DNA of 42,011 bases. Origin: Bacteroidota bacterium. GTDB lineage: Bacteria > Bacteroidota > Bacteroidia > Chitinophagales > Chitinophagaceae. The translations under genes and the position numbers were made by a program. Location: the NCBI GenBank assembly GCA_018267585.1, contig JAFDYE010000780.1, positions 1 to 42,011 on the forward strand. The letters are read 5' to 3'. Below, in pieces: positions 34,944-42,011 of the stretch (its first letter is position 1; each line of letters begins with the position of its first letter). The notes below the pieces were generated by a model, which was not told the origin of the DNA, ran no database searches, and saw nothing but the letters and a program-made list of their open reading frames with translations.

Positions 34944-35761
34944 TCGGCGATCGCTTCTTCTATCTCCTGTTGGGTATTCATTACAAAATTATCTTTTGCT
35001 GCGACGGGTTCGTCGATCGGTTGGGCGGACAGGAAGAGGAGCTGGGTATCTTCTGTCGCTGTGACGATCAGCTCGTCGTTGTCCTTTTCAAAGACGATAA
35101 GATGGTGTTCGTTGACGGTCTCCGAGTTGACGCAGATGGAGCCTTTGATGATGTACAGGAGGGTCCAGTAGCCGGGTATGGCTGTCAGCTGGACGCGGCG
35201 GGCTTTGCGAATATCGCCAGTGATCATGATGACGGGGGTGAAGCTTTTCAGCGGGCCGGTGGCGTCTTCGTAGTGGCCGCTGGCGAGGCGCAGGTGGACG
35301 CCGTCCTGTTGGAGCACCGGGGGCTGCAGGTCTTTTGGGGCGAACTGGTAGAAGGGTTCGTCCAGTCGGTGCGCGGCGGGGGCGTTGATCCAGAGCTGGA
35401 TCAGCTCTTGCACGCCGCCTTTTTCGAGGAGCCGGGGGGTGGGGCCTTCGCTGTGGAGGATGCCTTTTCCGGCGAACATCCACTGTACGTCGCCGGCGCC
35501 GATGGTGTGTTCGTTGCCGGCGTTGTCGAGGTGGAAGCCTTCGCCCTGCAGCTGGATGGTGACGGGTGAGAAGCCGCGGTGGGGGTGCATGGGCAGGCGG
35601 ATCGCGGAGCCGGGTTTTATGGTGTTGGGCGGCATGTGGTGGAGGACGATGAATGGGTTTGCAAAGCGGAACTCTGCGTGGGGCAGGGGTTGGAGGACGA
35701 TCTGGCCGGGAGCGATCTCTTTCTCCCGGCCTTTTAGTATATGGGTTATTTTCTTTTGCAT
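34922..35761 (-). CDS. Pirin-family bicupin protein (second of pair)
   Basis: This 279-residue cytoplasmic protein has the pirin double-cupin fold. The N-terminal cupin holds the metal-site motif MHPHRGF and later GDVQWMFAGKGILHSE, as in iron-binding pirins; the C-terminal cupin starts near SFTPVIMITGDI. The closing NFVMNTQQEIEEAIADYKAG is the conserved pirin tail. Pirins act as iron-dependent redox sensors or quercetin-2,3-dioxygenase-like enzymes; the role here is not determined. It lies 51 bases after a related pirin gene, so the two are probably co-transcribed. Its 3' end overlaps that of the thioredoxin-hydrolase fusion. Confidence 0.92.
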   Translation of the reverse strand: MQKKITHILKGREKEIAPGQIVLQPLPHAEFRFANPFIVLHHMPPNTIKPGSAIRLPMHPHRGFSPVTIQLQGEGFHLDNAGNEHTIGAGDVQWMFAGKGILHSEGPTPRLLEKGGVQELIQLWINAPAAHRLDEPFYQFAPKDLQPPVLQQDGVHLRLASGHYEDATGPLKSFTPVIMITGDIRKARRVQLTAIPGYWTLLYIIKGSICVNSETVNEHHLIVFEKDNDELIVTATEDTQLLFLSAQPIDEPVAAKDNFVMNTQQEIEEAIADYKAGRF

Positions 35762-35812
35762 GGCATTATGTTGAGTGCACGGTATTGTGTTGAGGGGATG
35801 TGGGGCCCCCGG

Positions 35813-36700
35813 CTATTCCAGTTCGCCAAATTTTCCGGCCTGTACTTCGCGGATGGAATCGATGATCTCCTGTGCTGTGTTCATCACGAAGGGGCCGTAG
35901 GCGACGATGGGTTCGTCGATGGGCTCGCCGCTGAGCAGGAGGATGGTGGCGCCGTCGGTGGTGCGGATGTCGATGTCTTCGCCTTCGTTGGCGAACAGTA
36001 CAAAGCTGTGTTCGGGGGCGGTCTGGCCGTTGATGGCTGCGGTGCCGTTGACGAGCAGCAGGGCCGTGTTGTGGTTTTGGGGGATGCTGGTGGTGAGTTT
36101 TGCTCCTTTATTTAGTCTCAGGTCGAAGAGGTTGACCGGGGTGAAGGTTTGGGCCGGGCCCTGTGTGCCGTTGAAGGTACCCGCGATGACGTTGACCTGT
36201 CCCTGGCCGTCAGGGAGGATGTGCCTGCCCATTTTGTCGGCGGTGAGGGACTGATAGTTTGGCGGGGTAAGTTTGTGGCGTTTGGGGAGGTTGACCCAAA
36301 GCTGGACCATTTCGAAGGGGCCGCCTTTTTTCGAGAACTCTTCTTCATGAAATTCTTTGTGGAGGATGCCGGCGCCGGCGGTCATCCACTGGACGTCGCC
36401 GGGGTTGATGGTGCCGCTGTTGCCGGCGCTGTCGGCGTGGGCGACGGAGCCTTTATAGGCTACGGTTATCGTTTCGAAGCCTTTATGGGGGTGGACGCCG
36501 ACGCCGCGGACCCGGGCCGAGGGGCCGAAGTCGATCTCGGCGTTGAAGTCGAGCATCAGGAAGGGGCTGATGCGCTCCCGGGGTATCTCGCTGCCCGGTA
36601 GTCCTCCTCCACCCGGTATATAGTTATAGACCCTGAATCCGTCGCCGACCATTCCGGGGGCGGCGGGCTGTGATATGATCTGTTCGATGATCCTTTTCAA
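35813..36700 (-). CDS. Pirin-family bicupin protein (first of pair)
   Basis: This 295-residue pirin is started at TTG 36700, because AAGGAG (36709-36714) stands 8 bases upstream and an extended TTG start at 36724 would leave it inside the coding region. Motifs are VGVHPHKGFETITV, GDVQWMTAGAGILHKEFHEE and FVMNTAQEIIDSIREVQAG, covering both cupins and the conserved tail. The His-x-His metal site is intact. It is clearly homologous to the following pirin but well diverged, so the duplication is old. A -7 box (36722-36729) gives it a short leader, divergent from rlmN. Confidence 0.92.
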   Translation of the reverse strand: MKRIIEQIISQPAAPGMVGDGFRVYNYIPGGGGLPGSEIPRERISPFLMLDFNAEIDFGPSARVRGVGVHPHKGFETITVAYKGSVAHADSAGNSGTINPGDVQWMTAGAGILHKEFHEEEFSKKGGPFEMVQLWVNLPKRHKLTPPNYQSLTADKMGRHILPDGQGQVNVIAGTFNGTQGPAQTFTPVNLFDLRLNKGAKLTTSIPQNHNTALLLVNGTAAINGQTAPEHSFVLFANEGEDIDIRTTDGATILLLSGEPIDEPIVAYGPFVMNTAQEIIDSIREVQAGKFGELE

Positions 36701-36708
36701 AGTTGTAT

Positions 36709-36714
36709 CTCCTT
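36709..36714 (-). promoter_or_regulatory. Strong Shine-Dalgarno that sets a TTG start for pirin
   Basis: AAGGAG on the minus strand lies 8 bases before TTG at 36700. No ATG is found in frame nearby, so this site decides the start of the first pirin. Confidence 0.75.
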
Positions 36715-36721
36715 GTGGATG

Positions 36722-36729
36722 CAAAGTTA
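36722..36729 (-). promoter_or_regulatory. Bacteroidota -7 promoter box for the pirin pair
   Basis: The minus-strand sequence TAACTTTG fits the Bacteroidota -7 consensus TAnnTTTG exactly. It lies 21 bases from the TTG start and just before the Shine-Dalgarno. A clear -33 element was not found. Confidence 0.6.
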
Positions 36730-36807
36730 AGACGGGGGGAAGGGGGGAGGAATAATCTAGGTTAAGAGTGGGATCTGCCGGGGCGACCCCATCTTGATAA
36801 ATTAGCG

Positions 36808-36815
36808 TAACTTTG
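36808..36815 (+). promoter_or_regulatory. Bacteroidota -7 promoter box for rlmN
   Basis: TAACTTTG fits TAnnTTTG exactly and lies 25 bases before the rlmN ATG. It is followed by AAGGAGGAG (36827-36835), an unusually strong ribosome site for this lineage. The identical box on the opposite strand serves the pirin genes 80 bases away. Confidence 0.65.
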
Positions 36816-36840
36816 CAGGCCCCAAAAGGAGGAGAACGAT

Positions 36841-37893
36841 ATGAAGACGGAGAAGCGCAATATAAGACATCTCACTCTCAGTGAGTTAGAGGATTTCCTG
36901 GTTGGTCAGCTCGGCGAGAAGAAGTTTCGCGTCAAGCAGGTCAATGAATGGCTTTGGCTGAAACATGCCCACAGCTTTGAGGACATGACCAACCTCTCCA
37001 GGGAGCTCCGTCAGAAACTGGCCGACAGCTTTACGCTGCCGGCGCTGACCGTCGATGCGACGCAATATTCTGCGGACGGGACGATCAAAAACCGTTTTCG
37101 CACGGCCGATAACCATCTCGTTGAAGGCGTTCTTATCCCGACCGATGAACGGAAGACGGCCTGTGTCTCTTCGCAGATCGGCTGTTCGCTTAGCTGTAAG
37201 TTTTGCGCTACGGGCTATATGAAACGGCAGCGGAACCTGGATGCCGACGAGATCTATGACGAGGTTGTGCTTTTGAACCAGCAGTCGGAAAGGGTGTACG
37301 AGAAAAAACTATCGAATATCGTGTTTATGGGAATGGGGGAGCCATTGCTCAACTACAAGAACGTCATGGGCGCGATCGAGCGGATCACGAGTCCCACCGA
37401 GGGCCTCGGCATGAGTCCCCGCCGCATCACCGTCAGCACTGCCGGCGTCGCCAAGATGATCCGTCAGCTGGGTGACGACAAGGTCAAATTCAAGCTAGCG
37501 CTCTCGTTGCATGCTGCCAACGACCAGAAGCGCAACGAGATAATGCCGATCAACGAGCGCAACAACATCAAGGCGCTCGTCGACGCGCTCAATCACTTCT
37601 ATAAACAGACCGGCAACGAGATCACATTCGAATACATCCTCTTCAAGGACTTCAACGACAGCATTAAGGACGCCGACGAGCTTGTCAGGCTCTACCGCCA
37701 GGTGCCGGCCGATCTCGTGAATATCATCGAATACAACCCTATCGACCAGGCCCTCTTCTCGAAGCCGGAGGAGGAGGCCATTGCGGCTTTCATGTCCCAT
37801 CTGGAAAAGAACAAGGTCAATGCGAGGTTGCGTCGCAGCAGGGGTAAGGATATCGATGCCGCCTGCGGGCAGCTGGCGAATAAAGAGGGATAG
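36841..37893 (+). CDS. rlmN: 23S rRNA (adenine-C2)-methyltransferase RlmN
   Basis: This 350-residue radical-SAM enzyme methylates C2 of A2503 in 23S rRNA and of A37 in some tRNAs. The [4Fe-4S] motif CxxxCxxC is seen as GCSLSCKFC (Cys115, Cys119, Cys122). FMGMGEPLLNY is the SAM-binding GE motif, and STAGVAKMIR and LALSLHAAND follow as in the family. The C-terminal RRSRGKDIDAACGQL contains the methyl-carrying Cys typical of RlmN. The length matches the family norm. It has its own promoter and a strong Shine-Dalgarno, and is followed after 20 bases by a Crp/Fnr-type regulator. Confidence 0.97.
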   Translation: MKTEKRNIRHLTLSELEDFLVGQLGEKKFRVKQVNEWLWLKHAHSFEDMTNLSRELRQKLADSFTLPALTVDATQYSADGTIKNRFRTADNHLVEGVLIPTDERKTACVSSQIGCSLSCKFCATGYMKRQRNLDADEIYDEVVLLNQQSERVYEKKLSNIVFMGMGEPLLNYKNVMGAIERITSPTEGLGMSPRRITVSTAGVAKMIRQLGDDKVKFKLALSLHAANDQKRNEIMPINERNNIKALVDALNHFYKQTGNEITFEYILFKDFNDSIKDADELVRLYRQVPADLVNIIEYNPIDQALFSKPEEEAIAAFMSHLEKNKVNARLRRSRGKDIDAACGQLANKEG

Positions 37894-37913
37894 TATTTCC
37901 TATATTTACGGCA

Positions 37914-38501
37914 ATGGATGCATCACTTATTCTGGAGCATATCTCCCGTCATGTTACCCTCACGGATGAGGAGAGGGAATATTTTGTCCGGCTCCTTCAG
38001 CACCGGGTTATCAGGAAGAAGCAATTCCTCAACCAGGAAGGCGAGGTCGTAAAGGGTCCTGCTTTTGTCACGGCGGGTCTGCTGCGCAGCTATTCGATCG
38101 ACAGCAACGGTTTTGAGCACGTGATACAGTTCGCACCGCCGGGGTGGTGGGTCGGAGATATCGGGAGCATGGTCTTCCAGCGCCCCAGCATACTTTCGGT
38201 GGACGCCCTCGAGGACAGCGAGGTGGTTTGGATGCGGGAGGCCGATGTGGACAGGTTGTTCGTGGATATCCCGAAGTTCGAGCGCTTTTTCCGGATACTC
38301 TCGCAGAATGCGCTGGCTGCGCATCAGGCCAGGCTGGTGAGCATACTCAGCCTGCCGGCGAAGCAGCGGTATGCGAATTTTTGCCAGCTGTATCCATCGC
38401 TCATCGGTGTGCTGCCGCAGAAGCAGGTGGCGTCCTATATCGGGGTGACGCCGGAGTTCCTTAGCAAGATGTTGAATTCGTCGAACAGGTCGAGTATGTA
38501 G
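37914..38501 (+). CDS. Crp/Fnr-family transcriptional regulator
   Basis: This 195-residue regulator has an N-terminal cyclic-nucleotide-binding-like barrel (about 20-120: FLNQEGEVVKGPAFVTAGLL, FAPPGWWVGDIGSM) and a C-terminal winged helix (about 150-190: LPQKQVASYIGVTPEFLSKM). It lacks the cysteine cluster of FNR and the canonical cAMP-binding RxS motif, so its ligand, if any, is unknown. It belongs to the large Bacteroidota Crp group of short proteins. It probably shares the rlmN transcript (20-base gap) and is convergent with the radical-SAM-like gene. Confidence 0.9.
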   Translation: MDASLILEHISRHVTLTDEEREYFVRLLQHRVIRKKQFLNQEGEVVKGPAFVTAGLLRSYSIDSNGFEHVIQFAPPGWWVGDIGSMVFQRPSILSVDALEDSEVVWMREADVDRLFVDIPKFERFFRILSQNALAAHQARLVSILSLPAKQRYANFCQLYPSLIGVLPQKQVASYIGVTPEFLSKMLNSSNRSSM

Positions 38502-38520
38502 TATTCGCCTGCGGACCGGG

Positions 38521-39513
38521 TTAAGTAATCGTTGTTGCCAGCCGGTGGCTTGCGTCCACGATCTGTTGTGTCCAATTGAACAGGTCGTCGCCGGACCCGA
38601 GGATCTCTCTGTACGTGTTGTTGTACAGCTGCATGAGATACCCGTGCTTTTCTTCCATGAATCGTTGGATCAGGGTGGCCAGTGACTCTTTTGCGTAGAT
38701 ATTCCCCATGCGGAAGAATTTCGAGCACCCGTGCGGAACGGGGAGGATATCGCCGTGTTCGTCGATGGTCAGCTCGTTGAAGGGCGTGGAGAACGCCTTG
38801 TCGATGAGGCTGTGCCGGTGGTGGAGGTCGATCCGGATGAGGAGCTCGGGTTCTGCGAATGTTTTTAGATAGTAGTGGGCGATGTAGATGCGGTAGAGGT
38901 CGACGTCTGTCCATCTCATTGCGCGCGAGTGCGCCGGCGTGTGGGTGGAAAGCTGGAGGCGGCTGGCTTTGTGGTGCATGGCAAAGTCGGTTAGCCAGGA
39001 GAGAATTTGCCAGCTGTCGGGGCGAAGGGTGTGTGTGAAGCCGAGGCTGTCGACGGAGTTGCTGATGATGGGGATGCCCCGGAGCATGCGTGCGAAGGCG
39101 CCGCGCCGGCGGAGGAGGCGGTCGTGGGTTTCGGGTTTGCCTCCGATGCTGAGGGTGACGTGATCGAGGTGCCGGAGGATGCGGGGAGTGAGGGGAGTAT
39201 CGGTTGTGGTGAGGGTATTCAGGTAGCCGAGGGTATGGGAGGTGGTGACAAGCTCTTCCAGCCGGTGGTCGGCGCCGGTGAGGTGGAGGGTATTGTAGCC
39301 GAGGGCGGCTGCCTGTTCGAGAATGTTGATAAGCGCGGGGGCAGGAGGGCACGCATGAATATGGATGACCCGCGAAACCCCGCATTGCTGCAGGGTTTCT
39401 TTCGGAAATGCCGGAGAGGGCGATGCCGTCCTGTCAAAGCGGCTATCGTCGTCCGGAGACACCGGCAAGGACACAGATGCCGGTGAGTGCGTTGAGGGAC
39501 TGGTGGTATCCAT
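38521..39513 (-). CDS. Radical-SAM-like protein lacking the iron-sulfur cysteines
   Basis: This 330-residue protein follows the order of a radical-SAM barrel: a first strand (RVIHIHACPPAP) where CxxxCxxC is expected, ALGYNTLHLTGADHRLEELV where GGEP is normal, then YLNTLTTTDTPLTPRILRHL, HVTLSIGGKPETHDRLLRRR and GAFARMLRGI. The C-terminal LTIDEHGDILPVPHGCSKFF and RMGNIYAKESLATLIQRFM parts recall the tail of SPASM-type proteins. Only one Cys occurs in the first loop, so the cluster cannot form in the usual way. It may be a pseudoenzyme. The ATG at 39513 was preferred to an upstream TTG at 39561; no Shine-Dalgarno is seen. The fold assignment is inferred from pattern only. Confidence 0.7.
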   Translation of the reverse strand: MDTTSPSTHSPASVSLPVSPDDDSRFDRTASPSPAFPKETLQQCGVSRVIHIHACPPAPALINILEQAAALGYNTLHLTGADHRLEELVTTSHTLGYLNTLTTTDTPLTPRILRHLDHVTLSIGGKPETHDRLLRRRGAFARMLRGIPIISNSVDSLGFTHTLRPDSWQILSWLTDFAMHHKASRLQLSTHTPAHSRAMRWTDVDLYRIYIAHYYLKTFAEPELLIRIDLHHRHSLIDKAFSTPFNELTIDEHGDILPVPHGCSKFFRMGNIYAKESLATLIQRFMEEKHGYLMQLYNNTYREILGSGDDLFNWTQQIVDASHRLATTIT

Positions 39514-39628
39514 GTTCTTAGGTGACGGTATAAAGTTACTGCGGGGTGTGGCGGCCGACAATACCCTATTGTGGTAAATTATTGGGGAAAAGGATGTTTT
39601 AGTATCTTGAAACCCTAATCTTAATTTT

Positions 39629-40177
39629 ATGAAGCTTTCGGTTCAATCTCCGACCCATCTGGAAAAGTACACGACATCGTATAGTGGCGGGGCGCGCCTT
39701 CTCGACCATGAGTGGCGCGGTCAGCTGCGGGATGGGAAGGGGGGCACGCAGTGGCGCATTAAATATTATGGCGGTTTGCTCAGGAAATCGCTGGTTGTAA
39801 GCGGGGATAACGGGCCGGCGGTGGTGGTCGCGGAGCATCCGGCCAGCGGCGAGCAGATCGTCCTGTTTGACGGGGACCGTCACGGATATAACGGCATGTT
39901 CGTAGACTGGAGGGAGGTGACAGGAGAGAGGATCCCGGTCAACACATATCGGGACAAGGACGGCGAGGAGTTGTTCTCCATCGTCATATCCGTATATAAC
40001 CCCAATTATGGCGAAGACGCCGAACTGGACCTCGACGATGACGGAATGGCGACTTTGAGGGACGGGACAAGAGTGGATGCGGAGACGGCGCGCCGGGACA
40101 GCTATGACTTTTTACAAATAATATTGACGAATGCTGCGGGGCATCAGACGACAATTGTTGAAGAGGAGCTGGCGTGA
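39629..40177 (+). CDS. Hypothetical protein, 182 residues
   Basis: No family was recognised. The product has no signal peptide or transmembrane helix. It looks beta-rich, with many short charged strands (HEWRGQLRDGKGGTQWRIKY, AVVVAEHPASGEQIVLFDGD) and an acidic stretch (GEDAELDLDDDGMATLRDG) near residue 130. The start ATG follows an A/T-rich leader without Shine-Dalgarno. A TTG, 18 bases, TATCTTG arrangement upstream (39581-39616) resembles a Bacteroidota promoter. It is divergent from the radical-SAM-like gene and 47 bases before the thiolase gene. A cytoplasmic role is likely; its function is unknown. Confidence 0.8.
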   Translation: MKLSVQSPTHLEKYTTSYSGGARLLDHEWRGQLRDGKGGTQWRIKYYGGLLRKSLVVSGDNGPAVVVAEHPASGEQIVLFDGDRHGYNGMFVDWREVTGERIPVNTYRDKDGEELFSIVISVYNPNYGEDAELDLDDDGMATLRDGTRVDAETARRDSYDFLQIILTNAAGHQTTIVEEELA

Positions 40178-40224
40178 GAGCGAGTTGATGAAATTCGTGT
40201 AACTTGCCGGCGCAAACAACGACT

Positions 40225-41421
40225 ATGAATGCTATCTATGTTATAGACTCGGTCCGCACGCCTATTGGAAAATATGGCGGCGCGCTGAGCACTATTCGCC
40301 CCGACGACCTGCTTGCGCATGTGATTCGAGCCTTGCTTCAGCGTAATCCGGGGATCGATGCCGAGGAGATCGAGGATGTTATTGCGGGTGACGCCAACCA
40401 GGCGGGAGAGGACAACCGCAATGTGGCCCGGATGGCTGCGCTGCTGGCGGGTCTGCCGGTGACCGTACCCGGCAATACGGTCAACCGTCTTTGTGCCTCG
40501 GGGTTGCAGGCGATCATGGATGCGGGCCGCGCCATCGCGTGCGGGGACGGCGATCTTTTTATTGCCGGGGGTGTGGAGAGCATGACGCGCGCGCCTTTCG
40601 TGATGAGCAAATCGAGCAGCGCCTTTAACCGGAATGCCGAGATATTCGACTCTACGATCGGCTGGCGTTTTGTCAATAAGAAGATGGCGGATCTATACCA
40701 TCCCTATTCGATGGGGGAGACGGCGGAGAATGTCGCCCGTCAGTGGAAGGTGTCGCGGGAGGCGCAGGATCAATTCGGGCTGCTGTCGCAGGAGAAATAT
40801 TTTGCTGCGCTCGAGGCGGGGAAGTGGGCGGCGGAGATCGCGCCCGTCGAGATACTGGGTGGCAAACAGGAGAAGATCTATTTTGAGAAGGACGAGCCTC
40901 CGCGCAGCACCTCTATGGAGAAGCTGGCGGCGCTGCGGCCTGCTTTTATAAAGGACGGGAGCGTGACGGCGGGTAATTCGGCGGGTATCAATGACGGCGC
41001 CGCGGCGATGTTGCTTGCCAGTGAAACGGCGGTAAAGAAATACGGACTGCGGCCGATGGCGCGGGTGGTGAGTATGGGGGTGGCGGGTGTCGACCCATCG
41101 ATCATGGGGGTCGGGCCGATACCGGCTACGCGGAAGGCGTTGCAGCGGGCCGGGCTGCAGGCGGGCGACCTGGACCTGGTCGAGCTGAATGAGGCGTTTG
41201 CGGTCCAGGCACTGGTATGCATGCAGGAGTTGGGGCTGGACCCGGCGCTGGTGAATGTCAACGGCGGCTCGATCGCGATCGGTCATCCGCTGGGGTGCAG
41301 CGGTGTGCGGATATCTACGACCCTGGTCCATGAGATGCAGCGGCGGTCGGTACGGTATGCGCTGGCGACGATGTGTGTGGGGGTGGGGCAGGGCGCTGCG
41401 GTGGTGTATGAGAAGCTGTGA
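40225..41421 (+). CDS. pcaF: Acetyl-CoA acyltransferase, 3-oxoadipyl-CoA thiolase type
   Basis: This 398-residue thiolase carries all catalytic residues: nucleophile Cys90 in NRLCASGLQA, His354 in GHPLGCSG and Cys384 in TMCVGVGQG. The segments NQAGEDNRNVARMAALLAGL, VPGNTVNRL and TIGWRFVNKKMADLY match PcaF/PaaJ, which cleave 3-oxoadipyl-CoA to succinyl-CoA and acetyl-CoA at the end of aromatic (phenylacetate or protocatechuate) breakdown. The ATG at 40225 was chosen over a TTG at 40204. No other aromatic-catabolic gene is nearby, so the assignment to PcaF rather than another acetyl-CoA C-acyltransferase is moderate. A TAACTTGC box upstream resembles a -7 element. Confidence 0.9.
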   Translation: MNAIYVIDSVRTPIGKYGGALSTIRPDDLLAHVIRALLQRNPGIDAEEIEDVIAGDANQAGEDNRNVARMAALLAGLPVTVPGNTVNRLCASGLQAIMDAGRAIACGDGDLFIAGGVESMTRAPFVMSKSSSAFNRNAEIFDSTIGWRFVNKKMADLYHPYSMGETAENVARQWKVSREAQDQFGLLSQEKYFAALEAGKWAAEIAPVEILGGKQEKIYFEKDEPPRSTSMEKLAALRPAFIKDGSVTAGNSAGINDGAAAMLLASETAVKKYGLRPMARVVSMGVAGVDPSIMGVGPIPATRKALQRAGLQAGDLDLVELNEAFAVQALVCMQELGLDPALVNVNGGSIAIGHPLGCSGVRISTTLVHEMQRRSVRYALATMCVGVGQGAAVVYEKL

Positions 41422-41482
41422 CGGGCGACGGGGTTGCGCGCCCGGGGTGGGAGGATTCAGCAAATTTCTTTATTTTGGGTGC

Positions 41483-42011
41483 ATGGAATTTCGCACCAAA
41501 CTGGTTATATCCCGGCGCAATAAGCGCGCGTACATCGCGTATGGCGGTCTTTTTATTGCGGCCTCTTCGCTGCTGCTGGTCTTTATCCCCAATATGAACG
41601 ACTATATCCCTTATGTTTTTGGCGCGGGTATCGGAGTGGTGGTGATCGGCGCTTTTATCGCCCGGGGTGATGTGCGGAACTATGGGTTGTCGCCTGAGGA
41701 TTTGAAGGTCAGTATAGAGGGCGTCACCATCGGGGCTGTCCACTATCCTCTCCGGATGATCAGTAACCTGGACTTTAATGTGGAGGCGTATAGCGGCATG
41801 TATGTCAATGACGGCGCGATGGTGTCGGGCAGCAACTCGGACGGCATGACCAATGAGCTCAGTTTTGACAGTGGGGGGCAGCATGTCAGGTGTGGTTTTT
41901 TTCTGGAGAGCAAGCAGCATGTGCTGCAGCTGGGTATGTTGTTCGATGAGTTATATCAGCGTCATATTCCTTTTGTGGAGCACAACCGGAATACAAGAAC
42001 GTATATGTTGA
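41483..42011 (+). CDS. Two-helix membrane protein, cut by right edge
   Basis: The reading frame starts at ATG 41483 and is open to the window end (176 codons). The first part has two transmembrane helices, about 16-37 and 42-63. They are followed by a soluble region (SPEDLKVSIEGVTIGAVHYP, RMISNLDFNVEAYSG, NELSFDSGGQHVRCGFFLE) that resembles a small PH-like or band-7-less cytoplasmic domain but was not identified. The C-terminus lies beyond the window. Its function is unknown. Confidence 0.75.
   Translation, partial: MEFRTKLVISRRNKRAYIAYGGLFIAASSLLLVFIPNMNDYIPYVFGAGIGVVVIGAFIARGDVRNYGLSPEDLKVSIEGVTIGAVHYPLRMISNLDFNVEAYSGMYVNDGAMVSGSNSDGMTNELSFDSGGQHVRCGFFLESKQHVLQLGMLFDELYQRHIPFVEHNRNTRTYML

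Noticed and set aside
38435-39385. 316-codon frame overlapping the radical-SAM-like gene
   Set aside because: The product is an improbable Pro/His/Arg-rich chain; the frame at 38521-39513 has normal composition and a recognisable fold order.

Overview
The window looks like a chromosomal segment from a GC-rich member of the Bacteroidota, most likely Chitinophagaceae. The reasons are three SusC/SusD outer-membrane uptake loci, three ECF sigma / FecR anti-sigma regulatory pairs, TAnnTTTG-type -7 promoter boxes, mostly weak Shine-Dalgarno sites, and Bacteroidota-style MacB/FtsX permeases and pirins. The genus is an inference; no rRNA or tRNA gene was seen.

Region 1 (1-11987, minus strand) is a complete polysaccharide-utilisation-type operon: sigma factor, FecR, SusC with STN domain, SusD, then one very large secreted enzyme. 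Reading codon by codon, the enzyme frame is open from 5048 to the left edge with no stop (at least 1,682 codons). It joins a GH3 glycosidase, a right-handed beta-helix module and an SGNH esterase in one chain. This is the strongest candidate for something new in the window.

Region 2 (12181-22835, plus strand) is a second cassette: sigma factor, an 800-residue MacB/FtsX permease wedged between sigma and FecR, FecR, SusC, a SusD of the second (PF12771-like) class and a DUF5689-like lipoprotein. Region 3 (22845-25201) is a patchwork boundary. It has a 50-codon remnant of a histidine-kinase C-terminus, two G-quadruplex-type repeats, a small secreted CarboxypepD_reg protein, a 43-codon remnant of an HD-domain hydrolase, two clear terminator hairpins and a Spy-like protein with histidine-rich hexapeptide repeats.

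Region 4 (25202-34943) is a third cassette: divergent sigma and FecR, SusC, SusD, and a 983-residue periplasmic fusion of a TlpA-type thioredoxin with an alpha/beta hydrolase. Region 5 (34922-42011) is more ordinary: two tandem pirins, divergent rlmN plus a Crp/Fnr regulator, a radical-SAM-like protein that lacks the iron-sulfur cysteine motif, a hypothetical protein, a 3-oxoadipyl-CoA-type thiolase, and a membrane protein cut by the right edge.

Taken together, each uptake cassette probably senses its own ligand. Substrate binding at SusC would be relayed through the periplasmic STN domain to FecR, which releases the sigma factor to transcribe the SusCD operon and its enzymes. The substrates cannot be read from the sequence. 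GH3 + beta-helix + esterase suggests a decorated (acetylated) plant-type glycan for cassette 1, and thioredoxin + hydrolase suggests a non-carbohydrate or peptide/ester ligand for cassette 3.
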